Assembly: GCF_048569485.1 (NCBI RefSeq)
Contig: NC_134354.1
Coordinates: 682,347,080 to 682,411,079, forward strand
From: Anomaloglossus baeobatrachus
Lineage: Eukaryota; Chordata; Amphibia; Anura; Aromobatidae
DNA: 64,000 bases
Direction of reading: 5' to 3'
The translations under genes were made by a program, and so were the position numbers. The notes beneath the pieces are model-generated. The model saw only the letters and a list, made by a program, of their open reading frames with translations, was not told where the DNA came from and ran no database searches. Shown here piece after piece: positions 1 through 10,274 of this stretch (the stretch's first letter is position 1; every line of letters starts with the position of its first letter).

Positions 1-200
1 GCAGCACCCGCCCTCAGCTTCACAGCTGTGACCTGATTGCGGGATCGGGTCACAGTCGCATGACACTCAGCTCACGCTCGCAGCAGAGCCTGAACCGGGA
101 GTCATTAGCATGTTGCATCCGATGCCATACGCTCGTCTGAGTCCAGCCTAAGATACAGCTCCTCTGTCAGTTGAGACATAGGTCTTAGAAGCTGTGTTTC
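1..200. mobile_element. MITE remnant, right end
   Basis: The stretch carries the same closing motif (CATTAGCATxxxxCATCCGATxCxATA, then CC-TAA) that ends the repeat near 3880-3940. It is read as the right-hand part of the same frog MITE family, cut by the window edge. No coding signal is seen. The following 200-940 holds only chance open frames. Confidence 0.4.
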
Positions 201-947
201 TTAAGACATGTGATTAGAATTGGCTGCTGTTTAAATTATGTGACAAAGGCGATTTTATTATATTCTTGGAAAACCCGTTTAATAAATTTGGCATATGTAA
301 TCAGATGTGTGCGGTCCATGCACCTTGCACACTGGAGTAACATTTCTAGCGTTAGGAACACATCCAGTTTTGATGAATTTGTCCAACAGATAACACGACG
401 CCCTATCCCACCCTTACTTTGCCCACTTTGGCTGAGCTGCAATAGTAGAAATGATTTTACAAATAATTCTTTTATGCTGCTGCTCAAGAAGATATCCAAT
501 GGAGATGATGGTGTTGAACAATGAGCAGTTTTATTAATCCACACGTTTCAGAGTTGAACAAACTCCTTCATCAGGATAAAAACAGAACAGTTTTGGCCGC
601 GTTGGCTGAAAGTGGTGTGAACACGGCAAAAGTCGCAATTTTTTCTTATTACCTCTGCATTGCACAAAAATATGGCCACTTTTGTAAGTGTTTTACTTTT
701 AAAAGGCGTAAACACTTTGGTGAATCGGCCCCATAATGTTTCACTCAAGACTCCTCTGGATAACTGTAGCCATGTTCTCAGGATAATATCCTGCTACCAT
801 AAAGGTGACGGTCGGTCACAAGATTGCAACGCCAAGATCGTAGCCATCTTTCTCCTGCCAAGCAATGCCACATATAACACATTTTTTACCTGTATAATGC
901 TTGCATGTATTAAAACCCTTTATAAATAACCAGATATAACCATTAGA

Positions 948-1590
948 GTGGCACGGTAGCTCAGTGGTTAGCATTGCAGTCTTGCAGCGCTGGGGTCCTG
1001 GGTTCAAATCCCACCAAGGACAATATCTACAAGTAGTTTGTATGTTCTCCCCGTGTTTGGCTATGTGCGCACACAGTGGTTTTTGATGCTGTGTTTTTGT
1101 GCATTTTTGGCCCCTAAAAACGCACAAAAACGCATAAAAACGCACCCGCGACAAAAACAAGCAAAAAAAAGTGCGTTTTTGCTGCGTTCTGCTGCGCTTT
1201 TGATCTCTGTGTTGTTCTGCGTTTTTCCAATGCATTGCATGGGGGGAAAACACAGAAAAACGCAGGAAAGAATTGACATGTCCATTAAAGCTCAAAAACA
1301 CAGCTTAAAAAAAAGCTGTGTGCGGAAAGCAAAAATGAAAACTCATAGACTTTGCTGGGGAAGCAAAATCATGCAGTTTTGAGTCAAAAATGCACCTGAA
1401 AAATGTGCAAACACGCCGCGAAAAACGCACTGTGCGCACATAGCCTTAATGTGAGTTTCCTCCAGGTTCTCCGGTTTCCTCCCACACTCTAAAGACATAC
1501 TGATAGGGAATTTAGATTGTGAGCCCCCATGGGGACAGTGTTGTCAATGTATGTAAAGCACTGTGGAATTAATAGCGCTATATAAATAAA
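948..1590 (+). mobile_element. V-SINE (tRNA-headed), split by a MITE
   Basis: The left part is tRNA-like, with a box A (TAGCTCAGTGG, 957-967) and a box B (GGTTCAAATCC, 1001-1011), the internal pol III promoter of tRNA-derived SINEs. The central domain (TATGTTCTCCCCGTG, then TCCGGTTTCCTCCCACAC) matches the core shared by vertebrate V-SINEs such as shark HE1. A MITE interrupts the core at 1059-1445. The SINE then resumes and ends in the tail GTAAAGC-CTGTGGAATTAATAGCGCTATATAAATA. Confidence 0.8.
1059..1445. mobile_element. TIR MITE inserted in the V-SINE core
   Basis: The terminal inverted repeats are GGCTATGTGCGCAC on the left and GTGCGCACATAGCC on the right. They are flanked by TTT and TTA, close to a 3-bp TWA duplication. 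The interior is rich in AAAACGCA/TGCGTTTTT words and codes for nothing. Related copies lie at 42820-43207 (flanked TAA/TAA), 10275-11511 (TAA/TAA) and 22006-23496. A TWA target is typical of PIF/Harbinger. A TTAA (piggyBac-like) reading is the alternative. Confidence 0.75.
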
Positions 1591-3012
1591 TATTATTATT
1601 AATTTAGATTGTGAGCCCCAATGGGGACAGTGTTGTCAATGTATGTAAAGCGCTGTGGAATCAATAGCAATATATAAATAAGTATTATTATTAATTTAGA
1701 TTGTGAGCTCCCATGGGGACAGTGTTGTCAATGTATGTAAAGCACTGTGGAATCAATAGCAATATATAAATAAATATTATTATTAATTTAGATTGTGAGC
1801 CCCCATGGGGACAGTGTTGTCAATGTATGTAAAGCGCTGTGGAATCAATAGCAATATATAAATAAATATTATTATTAATTTAGATTGTGAGCCCCCATGG
1901 GGACAGTGTTGTCAATGTATGTAAAGCACTGTGGAATTAATAGCGCTATATAAATAAATATTATTATTATTATTATTATTATTACTTTAGATTGCGAGCC
2001 CCAATGGGGACAGTGTTGTCAGTGTATGTAAAGCGCTGTGTAATCAATAGCAATATATAAATAAATATTATTATTAATTTAGATTGTGAGCCCCAATGGG
2101 GACAGTGTTGTCAATGTATGTAAAGCGCTGTGTAATCAATAGCAATATATAAATAAATATTATTATTAATTTAGATTGTGAGCCCCAATGGGGACAGTGT
2201 TGTCAATGTATGTAAAGCGCTGTGTAATCAATAGCAATATATAAATAAATATTATTATTAATTTAGATTGTGAGCCCCAATGGGGACAGTGTTGTCAATG
2301 TATGTAAAGCGCTGTGGAATCAATAGCAATATATAAATAAATATTATTATTAATTTAGATTGTGAGCCCCCATGGGGACAGTGTTGTAAATGTATGTAAA
2401 GCGCTGTGGAATCAATAGCAATATATAAATAAATATTATTATTATTAATTTAGATTGTGAGCCCCAATGGGGACAGTGTTGTCAATGTATGTAAAGCGCT
2501 GTGGAATCAATAGCAATATATAAATAAATATTATTATTATTAATATTAATTTAGATTGTGAGCCCCAATGGGGACAGTGTTGTCAATGTATGTAAAGCGC
2601 TGTGGAATCAATAGCGCTATATAAATAAATATTATTATTAATTTAGATTGTGAGCCCCAATGGGGACAGTGTTGTCAATGTATGTAAAGCGCTGTGGAAT
2701 CAATAGCAATATATAAATAAATATTATTATTATTAATATTAATTTAGATTGTGAGCCCCAATGGAGACAGTGTTGTCAATGTATGTAAAGTGCTGTGGAA
2801 TCAATAGCGCTATATAAATAAATATTATTATTAATTTAGATTCTGAGCCCCAATGGGGACAGTGTTGTCAATGTATGTAAAGCGCTGTGGAATCAATAGC
2901 AATATACAAATAAATATTATTATTATTATTAATTTAGATTGTGAGCCCCAATGGGGACAGTGATGTTAACATCTGAAAAGCACTGTGGAATTAATAGCAC
3001 TATATAAGAGAA
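1509..3012 (+). repeat. Tandem array of V-SINE 3' tails, about 92-bp unit x16
   Basis: About 16 head-to-tail copies of the SINE tail follow the SINE body. Each unit runs TTTAGATTGTGAGCCCC, AATGGGGACAGTGTTG, GTAAAGCGCTGTGGAAT, ATATATAAATAAATATTATT. The period is 92 bp, with a few longer units (up to about 107 bp) where the TTA microsatellite expanded. Two variants of the distal part occur (AATAGCGCTATATAA and AATAGCAATATATAA), with runs of each suggesting block duplication. The last unit diverges after 2960. No coding capacity. Confidence 0.95.
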
Positions 3013-3019
3013 TAAAATA

Positions 3020-3476
3020 CAAGCATACACAGATTGGTAGCAATGTCCTCATGCAGTTTATTTGCAAAGAGGATTAACCCTGTGTTATCTTAGCATACAC
3101 TTCCAGACAACATCACTATCTCTGACATCTGTACTCCTTTTTATCTATTTCTACAGACACATCCCAGCAATCTTGGTCATGCATCAATCTGACGTCAGTG
3201 TGATAAGTAAGGGGGTCCTGCTGTCCACATGCAAAAAGTGTCTGCAAGCTGTAACTCCATTCATTCCCCCCTCAGAACAATGGAGCCCTATGTGCCTAAA
3301 GCTGAATGTCACCGAGCCTTTTTGTCTGGATACAGTATATTTCCCTGCAGGGATGCTGCTGGATTTTATGCTGTCTGAGCAGTAAATGAATGCATGATAG
3401 TAAAATCTAACAAGTAGGGGTCTTTAGACTTCTGGTTTATTATTGTTGGAATGAAAATTGGCTATTTTCTGGGCTC
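3020..3476. other. Unassigned sequence
   Basis: There is a 107-codon open frame at 3062-3385, but no domain, signal or homology is recognised. A TTTCTACAG/ACAC acceptor-like and an AA/GTAAGG donor-like motif bracket about 50 bases near 3160-3210; without support this is treated as chance. Confidence 0.3.
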
Positions 3477-3479
3477 ATC

Positions 3480-3945
3480 TATACACCATATGGCTGCGCT
3501 CACAGTGGCGTATAACACAGCCGAGTGCTGGCCGATATTCTATAGGGTACCACTCGGCCCATTGTTATACTATGGAGCAGTGCCAATCGGTGATTTTTTT
3601 TTCATGATGATTCGGCATGAGTGAAATAAAAATCGCATCATGGTACAATCTGCAGCGTATATCAGACGCCGCGCTTCCATTCAAGTCTATAGCTGAGTGT
3701 GAAACATCGGACTGCACTCGGATGTCATCTGAGTGCAGTGCAATAAATCCAGAAACAGGCAATAGAGATGATGGAGAAATTAATCTCTCCTTTTCCCCAC
3801 CTGTGATCCGATTCTCTCATGTGAGATAATCGGAGCACAGTAGATGACACTTGGTTGATGCACATAGCAGAGTTTGAGCCGAGTGTCATTAGCATATCGC
3901 ATCCGATACTATAAGCTTATGTCACTCCAACCTAAAACTGTAGTT
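3480..3945. mobile_element. Palindromic frog MITE
   Basis: The left end (GCTGCGCTCACAGTGGCG) and the right end (CCGAGTGTCATTAGCATA, CATCCGATACTATAAGC) bracket about 450 bases of words such as ACTCGGATG and its complement. The right part is shared with positions 1-150. Non-coding. Confidence 0.5.
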
Positions 3946-3976
3946 TGCCCCTTTGCTAAGAGTCCCACCGTACACT

Positions 3977-4627
3977 TACCGTATTTTTCAGATTATAAAA
4001 CGCACTTTTCCTCCCTAAAATTTGGGAGTAAAATAGGGGGTGCGTCTTATAATCCGGTTGTAGCTTATCAGGAGGCATTAGTAGAGCGATGGTGCGGGTG
4101 TCCTGGAGATGCAGGAGCCAACCCCAGTGATTAAAGAATATGTTGGCTGTGCAGGCTTCAAAGGAACGGCGCTCAGAGTCGGCGCATGAGCAGATTGAAC
4201 TCTTGGCTCAATGACGCGCTGAGAACTCATCTCTGCACACACCGACTCCGGCCCATTGATCTTCCAGCAGCGGACTTAAGGAAAATGGTGCCCGGAGGTG
4301 AGATCCTGATTCTTCATTAAACCAAGAGCTCAATCTGAGCACGTGTGGATTTCGGGCTCCATTTCTTTGAAGCCCGCACCGCAGACATTTTGTTACCTAC
4401 AATCACTGAGGATGGCTCCTGCCTCACCTCACAGCGCCCACAGTATATCCGAGAGACACTCACCGCACCTACTCCACCACCGCCCCTGCCTCCTTGTGAC
4501 CCCGCTCTACCACCCCCCGATAAGATACAACTGGATTTTAAGACAGACCCTATTTTCACCAAAACCCTTTTAAACCATTTTTCTTCCTCTAAATTTGGGG
4601 TGCCACTTATAAAACGAAAAATACGGT
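3977..4627. mobile_element. MITE with ACCGTATTTTTC termini
   Basis: The left end reads ACCGTATTTTTCAGATTATA and the right end ATAAAACGAAAAATACGGT, an inverted pair. Internally it carries the AAACGCAC/GTGCGTCTTATAATCCGG repeat. The same family, nearly complete and interrupted by an LTR, occupies 33818-36037. Open frames here (e.g. proline-rich 4345-4629) have no recognisable domain and sit wholly in the MITE. Confidence 0.75.
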
Positions 4628-4872
4628 AGATAAGAGTCTGTCTTGAATTAGATACATTTGGCTGCTTTATTACAGGATTACAGGAGCATGGCCATACCCG
4701 TCCTTGTATCTCGTCTCCAGTGAAGTGAATGGGAGCGACCTGTAATACCGCACCCGACCAGCACTCTCTTTTGGACAAAGCTGCTAATCTAAACCCCTAA
4801 TTTTTATTTTTTACCCATTTCATTTGTTCTATTTATTACTTACTGAATATCATTGTGGGATATATATATATA

Positions 4873-5125
4873 GTGGCATGGTGGCTCAGTGGTTAGCCTT
4901 GCAGCGCTGGGGTCCTGGGTTCTAGTCCCACTAAGGACAACATCCGCAAGCAGTTTGTATGTTCTCCCCGTGTCTGCGTGGGTTTCCTCTGGGTCCTCCG
5001 GTTTCCTCCCACACTCCAAAAACATACTGATAGGGAATTTAGATTGTGAGCCCCAATGGGGACAGTGTTGCCAATGTATGTAAAGCGCTATGGAATGAAT
5101 AGTGCTATATCAAATGAATATTATA
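4873..5125 (+). mobile_element. Complete V-SINE
   Basis: An uninterrupted copy. It has a tRNA-like head with box A (TGGCTCAGTGG, 4882-4892) and box B (GGTTCTAGTCC, 4918-4928), the V-SINE core (TTCTCCCCGTGTCTGCGTGG, CCGGTTTCCTCCCACACT), and the tail TTAGATTGTGAGCCCCAATG with GTAAAGCGCTATGGAAT. It ends in an AT-rich tail running into a TA microsatellite. It serves as the reference for the split copy at 948 and for the tail array. Confidence 0.9.
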
Positions 5126-5130
5126 TTATT

Positions 5131-5180
<50 letters not shown>
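5131..5180. repeat. (TA)n microsatellite
   Basis: An essentially uninterrupted TA dinucleotide run follows the SINE tail, a common site of microsatellite birth. Confidence 0.95.
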
Positions 5181-5181
<1 letters not shown>

Positions 5182-5219
5182 ATCAGTATTTGTAACACCT
5201 AAACACTACGATACATAGC

Positions 5220-5758
5220 AGAATGGAGGATGACAATCCCCAGCTCCTAATATCGCGGAGTTCATCATGTTTCCTGTACTCCATTATTAGGAAGCAGTGG
5301 CATTGTCCCTTTTTCCACTCCCCCCTGCCCCGTCCATTAGGGCCACTTCTTTTTCTCCTACCTCCATGTGCCTTTGATGTGAAATCACTTTACCTTCTCT
5401 CCAGTCACACTTCTGATTTAATTATCAGTTTACCAGAAACAAAGCGGTTTAGGATAATTGCATTAAGCATCAGCCTGTGGGACTTTGGGTTATTAAGATG
5501 CAAAATGAGAGAGAAGAGAAAACACACATAGAAGAGGCCTAATTAAATCCACATCCAGTGCCCAGAAGAGAGGATCTGTTCATTGAGAGAGGAGGTGGGG
5601 AGGGGAGCTCCTCCTCTGTCAGGAGGGAACTCCCTGCAGCTAATTTAGGAGGGGCTTTTCATTGGAGTAGTTTTTGGGTTTTTCAAAGTCAGTTTGCATC
5701 CTACCAGGTCCCACTTCACATGGTCCCTTCTCCCCAGTAAAGCCCTCAGCAGACAGCC
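5220..5758 (+). promoter_or_regulatory. Probable promoter and 5'UTR of the integrin alpha gene
   Basis: This 540-base repeat-free stretch directly precedes the integrin start codon. It contains a purine-rich GGTGGGGAGGGGAGCTCC block near 5590 (Sp1/MAZ-like), an ATTGG (inverted CCAAT) near 5662, and no clear TATA box. The transcription start cannot be placed. Assignment rests on position and absence of repeats; it is inference. Confidence 0.45.
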
Positions 5759-5925
5759 ATGCAGTGCCTTAAGGAGTGCCCCGTCTTGCTGTCAGCCTGC
5801 GTCCTCCTCACTGTCCTCTCTAGCCATGGATTTAATCTGGATGTGGAGCAGCCAGCTGTGTATTCTGGACCAGAAGGAAGCTTATTTGGTTACTCTACAG
5901 ACTTTTACTTCCCGGATAAAGAAAG
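5759..5925 (+). CDS. Integrin alpha subunit, first coding exon (alphaV/alpha5/alpha8 clade)
   Basis: Integrin alpha subunits pair with a beta subunit at the plasma membrane and bind matrix ligands; this clade recognises RGD motifs. The exon encodes 55 complete codons plus two bases of the next. Residues 1-24 form a signal peptide (hydrophobic stretch [14 protein letters not shown], then HG). The mature chain starts [20 protein letters not shown], which matches the N-terminus of RGD-type alpha chains (alphaV [20 protein letters not shown], alpha8 FNLDVEKLTVYSGPKGSYFG), the first strand of the beta-propeller. The exon ends ...DFYFPDKE + AG, followed by GTAAG, a clean donor in phase 2. The family usually splits here, before the LVGAPKANT segment. 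The start is the first ATG in frame before the signal peptide. Exon 2 is not visible in the next 58 kb. Which paralogue (ITGAV, ITGA5 or ITGA8) cannot be settled from one exon. Confidence 0.88.
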
Positions 5926-5949
5926 GTAAGTTTTCGTGATCAATGCCAC

Positions 5950-6062
5950 ATTTTTTTTTAATTTTTTTATATATAGCACCAACATATTCCGCAGCGCTGT
6001 ACTGATAATTGTTACACTTTAGTCAATGGCTGTCCCCATGGGGCTCACAATCTAATTTCCCT
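5950..6062 (-). mobile_element. LINE/SINE 3'-tail fragment
   Basis: In reverse the segment reads TTAGATTGTGAGCCCCATGG, then an AGCGCTGCGGAATATGTTGG-type tail and TATATAA. This is the tail type seen at the 3' end of the LINE at 20.7 kb. A short 5'-truncated copy inserted just inside intron 1. Confidence 0.6.
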
Positions 6063-6751
6063 AGCTCCCCAGCAGCCCTGCATTAACCCTTGGCAGCCTG
6101 TGTGGGCTCTTGTCATTGTGTTGTTACACTGTTGGCAGATGAGTGTGAAGTCTTGGAGGATGAGCATTGTGGCTTCTTGCTGGTTTCTATGTATTTGATT
6201 ATATTGTTTCTTTGGCAGAGGTTTTTCTTCTTTTTGTTCCTGTTGCCTCTATCCTCCGCCCCTGTCTGTTCCGTTACTTACTCCCTTCCATAGTCTCATT
6301 TCCCCTCTCCCCACCACACACTTTTTTTCATGCTTCCTCTCCTGCAGACCTTCCTCTACCTTTGCTCCCCTCTGTATTTTGGTAGATTCACACTCCTTGT
6401 GTCTCAGCCCCCTCCTGTTCCTTACTAGTAACCTCCTATCTTTTGTGTCTGGCTCTGGAGGGGACCCTGCGCCCCATCTGGTTGATATTACCTGGTGATG
6501 ACCCAACTCCCGCTTTCTTGTGCTTTTTAGGTACAAGTCTAGTCTGAGTGTGGCAGAATATTTTCCTCTGGTGGCTGTAAAGTCACATTTTGACCAATTC
6601 TTTGCTCCTATTGTGAATATAGGGGTTTAGTTATGGCTCCAAGTAGTGATTCCGGGGCTATGGGTACTGTTGGGCACTGCCAGGCATTGAAATGCTCAGT
6701 TGCCTTGTATATTAGGATTATTCTACTGTTTATGGTTGGAAAAGTTTTAAT

Positions 6752-6900
6752 ATAATATTTATTCATTTATATAGCGCTGTTAATTCCACAGCACTTTACA
6801 TACATGTGCAACACTGTCCCCATTGGGGCTCACAATCTAGGTTCCCTATGAGTATGTTTTTGGAGTGTGGGAGGAAACCCACGAAAACATGGGGAAGAAC
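6752..6900 (-). mobile_element. 5'-truncated V-SINE, reversed
   Basis: Reverse orientation of the V-SINE 3' half: TATAGCGCTGTTAATTCCAC, CTTTACATACATG, CCCCATTGGGGCTCACAATC, GGAGTGTGGGAGGAAACC. The tRNA head is absent, as expected of 5' truncation during retrotransposition. Confidence 0.85.
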
Positions 6901-6903
6901 TAT

Positions 6904-7160
6904 TATTTATTATTATAGCGCCATTAATTCCATGGCGCTTTACATGTGAAAGGGATATACATAATAAGGAAAAGTACAATATTCATAAACAGTACAAGAT
7001 ACAGACTGGTACAGGAGGATAGCGGTCCCTGCCCCCGAGGGCTCACAGTCTACAAGGGATGGGTGAGGGTACTCCTTGTAGATGTTGTCCTTGGTGGGAT
7101 TTGAACCCAGGACCCCTGCGCTGCAAGACTGCGGTGCTAACCACTGAGCCACCGGTGCCG
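6904..7160 (-). mobile_element. V-SINE variant, reversed, with a different 3' half
   Basis: The right end is a reversed tRNA-like head (GGATTTGAACCCAGGACCCC, GCTAACCACTGAGCCACC). The left end is a different tail (GGCTCACAGTCTACAAGGGA, CATGGCGCTTTACATGTG). The central V-SINE core is missing. The head is therefore joined to another common frog tail, suggesting a chimeric or internally deleted SINE subfamily. Confidence 0.75.
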
Positions 7161-7422
7161 CTCAAAAGTTTGCACCGCATCCACATGTTGCATTGAATGG
7201 GGTAATATCCTTGACATAATACAGATTGAAAATATCCACAATCTGACCAATATGCCTGGCACTGATATTTGCAGCAGATATGTGTATGGACAGACTGCAG
7301 TGTTCTCAGCACATGTGGACATACCCTAAAAAAGTTCCTAATAGTTGCTGTCAAAGGGAAACTGTCAGCTTATTTTACATATGGAGGTCATGGTCTGGCT
7401 GTGTAGGTGCTTGTCCCCCTAA

Positions 7423-7749
7423 GGGTGGGTGCACATGATCAGGACACACTGCGTCCTGGGCATAGCATGTCCTCTCTTGGGGGCCACGAGTGTTCTCCGC
7501 AGCGGCCTGTGCCCATAATCGGGGTTTGGGCCGCTGCTGTCTTTCTCTCTTCTCACTCATGGCTCCACAGCAATAAATTGACATGTTGTGGCTCAGAAAG
7601 CTGCATCGGAGGTTAGTTTTCGCTGCAGGCCAACAAGCATGGTGGGCATGGGATTTCTAAAAAAATCCCATCCACTGTGCTTGTACTGTACGACCCAGTA
7701 AAAACACGCTGTGTCCAAATTGCTGTGAACCCTGATCGTGGACACAGCC
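7423..7749. mobile_element. Harbinger-like MITE
   Basis: Terminal repeats GGGTGGGTGCACATGATCAGG (left) and CCCTGATCGTGGACACAGCC (right) are inverted to one another and flanked on both sides by TAA (7420-7422 and 7750-7752). 327 bp, no coding capacity. Confidence 0.75.
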
Positions 7750-7920
7750 TAATAAATGTAATCCCTTTTTCTTATAGCTCTGATCTGCCAGTCATGAGAA
7801 GTCTACTATAGATAGATTGGAAATCGGGCTAGAAGTGCAGTGGGGGCTTTTCCAGAAGTAAAAATGTGTTGACGGGTTCAGTTTCCCGTATCTGTAGCAA
7901 ATTTCATCACACTTGGTGAC

Positions 7921-8280
7921 TTAAAGATGTTATCCACTACTCATTGATGGACTGTCCTAAAAGATAGGTTATCAATGGGGGAGGGACACCCGGCATCCCC
8001 GTCGATCAGCTGCTGTCATTGATGGCGACTGGAAAGGCTCCGTTTCAGAGATGCCCAGTCAACTGATAACCGCCTCCTATTCCTTTTGAATGGGAGGCGA
8101 AGGACCAGGTACTGGACCTATCGTATCAGTTGACTGGGCAACTCCGAAACGGAGCTTTTCTGGCCCCCTGCTGCCATCACTAACACCAAGGGCAGCTGAT
8201 CGGCGGGGGTGCTGGGTGTCCGACATTGGAAACCTATCCTTAGGATAGTCCATCAATGTAAAAGTAGTGGATAATGTTCA
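7921..8280. mobile_element. Palindromic MITE
   Basis: Left ATGTTATCCACTACT and right AAGTAGTGGATAATGTT pair, as do inner arms CAACTGATA/TATCAGTTG and GGCTCCGTTTC/GAAACGGAGC. A 360-bp imperfect palindrome without coding capacity. Confidence 0.8.
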
Positions 8281-8365
8281 TTCTTGAGCTGTGATATTAT
8301 GTGACTTGTACCGTGTAAGAAAATCAAAGGTGTTGTCTTCTGGCCTTAACCCTACAATCGTCCAT

Positions 8366-8490
8366 GACTAGAGATGAGCAGTCGGACAGACTCGACTTGG
8401 GTACCTAGTATAATGGAAGTCAATGGGAAACTCCTAATTTTTTTTCCGGAAGATCATGGTAGTGCTCACTCATCACTACTCATGACCCCT
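8366..8490. mobile_element. Short GATGAGC-type MITE
   Basis: AGAGATGAGCAGTC at the left and GTGCTCACTCATCACT at the right flank TAATGGAAGTCAATGGG. The same combination is found in the larger copy at 32191-32427. Confidence 0.55.
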
Positions 8491-8499
8491 TGAGCACTT

Positions 8500-9826
8500 T
8501 GATCTGGTTCTACCAGTGTATACATGACTATGCCCAGTGGGCTCTCTGTGGGCGCAGGACCTCTGAGGGAAGCGAGTTCTTCTCAACACAGCTCAGAGCC
8601 ACATGAGGAAAGTGAGTAATAATGTTTAACAGGACAGCGCTTCCTGAAACCGGACACGCAGCAACAGTGAGGATTGTGTCCAGCCCCTGTATGGCACCCA
8701 CAGGAATCCGGAGTCAAGACTTCACTGACATAATGCAGGCGTTGTGAATGGGAATCTGCCGAATATGTTCTGATACACAAAATCTAAATGTGCTCTACAA
8801 GGTCTCCGATCTATTGGTTAGCGTATTTTCCCAACATTTTTAATGCTAAATAATGCCTTATCAGCAGTTATTGAATCTTTTGCATTTTCAGATATTTAGT
8901 CTTGGTGAAGATTCACTTCTGGACGAGGCGACAACAGAAAGGTCACTTTAGGGTGGTCAGAACTGTAGCACCCATTGAAGGTTGCTGATCACCACAGTTC
9001 ATGTGAAAGTTTCCTACACACTAGGGTTGTCCAGAGACGACTCTGGGGGAAAAACGGATCCACCGCAACCACAACAGAAAACAATGCGCCCATTTTTGCT
9101 CTATTGGTTTTTTCGTTATTACAAATGGATGACCATTGAACATGTGAACGGAGCCGAAGATAAATGAAACCACCAGACGTTTTCCATCCGCTTCTGCTAT
9201 GAGTGCATGGGCTCCATTATTTAATAGCTAACGACAACCAGCTTTTCCTCCCAGAACCCCCTACCCTTACACGTGTTACCATGTTTTAATGTGGAAAGCA
9301 GAGTAGGCCACTATCAAGTGCATAAAGACCAGACATGGGAAATGAACATGCCTGGTCCTTCTATCTCTTGAGATCATCTTATGGAGACTATGGTGAGGCG
9401 CTGGTCGCGTTGAGATCTACGGGTTCAGACCACTTTGCTCTGTGTGTTGGCACATTTTATAGGGTTTCCCCTCTTACATAGAAATTCCTTATAAACAAAA
9501 CTACAATGTTTACCATGGAATGCCTCATTGCTTTAGCGTTCAGGCGACTCTGGGTTGGGATGTCATCCCTTCCAGTCCCAGGAGAGACCTTTGGCAGAGC
9601 TGGGGGAGGGGAATGATTCCAGTGATAAGTATTGCTCCATTCTTCTATAAGGACCTATGCCCTCAGGAAACTTTTCCAATGTAATGGAGACCCCTTTATG
9701 GATGAACCCACAAGCTCCGTATATTTCTTCAACTGACAATACGTTTATTTTATTTCAATGAGTCTAGCTCATGAAATGGTCACAGGAATTTCGGCCACAC
9801 AATCTTCAGCATGTGAACTTGCCATT
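8500..9826. other. No recognisable feature
   Basis: About 1.3 kb of intron sequence with no supported exon, TIR, SINE or simple repeat. Open frames of 60-65 codons show no known motif. Confidence 0.5.
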
Positions 9827-9827
9827 T

Positions 9828-10274
9828 TAAAGGGAACCTGTCACCACTTTTTTGGCCTATAAGCTGCAGCCACCACCACCAGGCTCTTATATACAGCATT
9901 CTAACATGTATATAAGAGCCCAGGCCAGGAGTATAACATAAACACTTTATAATACTTACCTAACGGTCACGCGGTTGACCATATGGGCAGATAAAAGTAT
10001 TGTAGTGCGCCTGTGCAGGATCTGCGAGTGTGTATGAAGCAGCCGCGTCATGCACCGTGGCTAGAGAAGGAGAACAAAGATGGACAAAAGAGGCGACAAC
10101 GGAGACGCCCATATGGCCCACCGTGCAACCGTTAGGTAATTATTATAAAGTGTTTTTTATGTTATACCCACAGCCTGGGCTCTTATATACAGCATTCTAA
10201 CATGCTGTATAGAAGAGCCTGGTGGTGGTGGCCATAGCTTATAGGCCAAAAAAGTGGTGACCGGTTCACTTTAA
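9828..10274. mobile_element. Palindromic MITE (AAAGGGAACCTGTCACCAC type)
   Basis: The left arm (AAGGGAACCTGTCACCAC, TTTTTTGGCCTATAAGCTG, ACCACCACCAGGCTCTTATA) is mirrored by the right arm (TAAGAGCC equivalents, CAGCTTATAGGCCAAAAAA, GTGGTGACCGGTTCACTTT). Arms are about 170 bp and the spacer about 100 bp. It abuts the next MITE directly at TTTAA. Confidence 0.85.

Noticed and set aside
948-1020. tRNA gene
   Set aside because: Box A and box B are present but the sequence is the head of a SINE, continues into the V-SINE core, and recurs in other copies.
3062-3385. 107-codon open frame with nearby splice-like motifs
   Set aside because: No domain or codon bias recognised, next to a repeat array; acceptor-like and donor-like motifs of this strength occur by chance.
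4317-4778. Open frame of 153 codons (and a proline-rich frame on the other strand)
   Set aside because: Lies within a MITE whose ends are identified; no domain.
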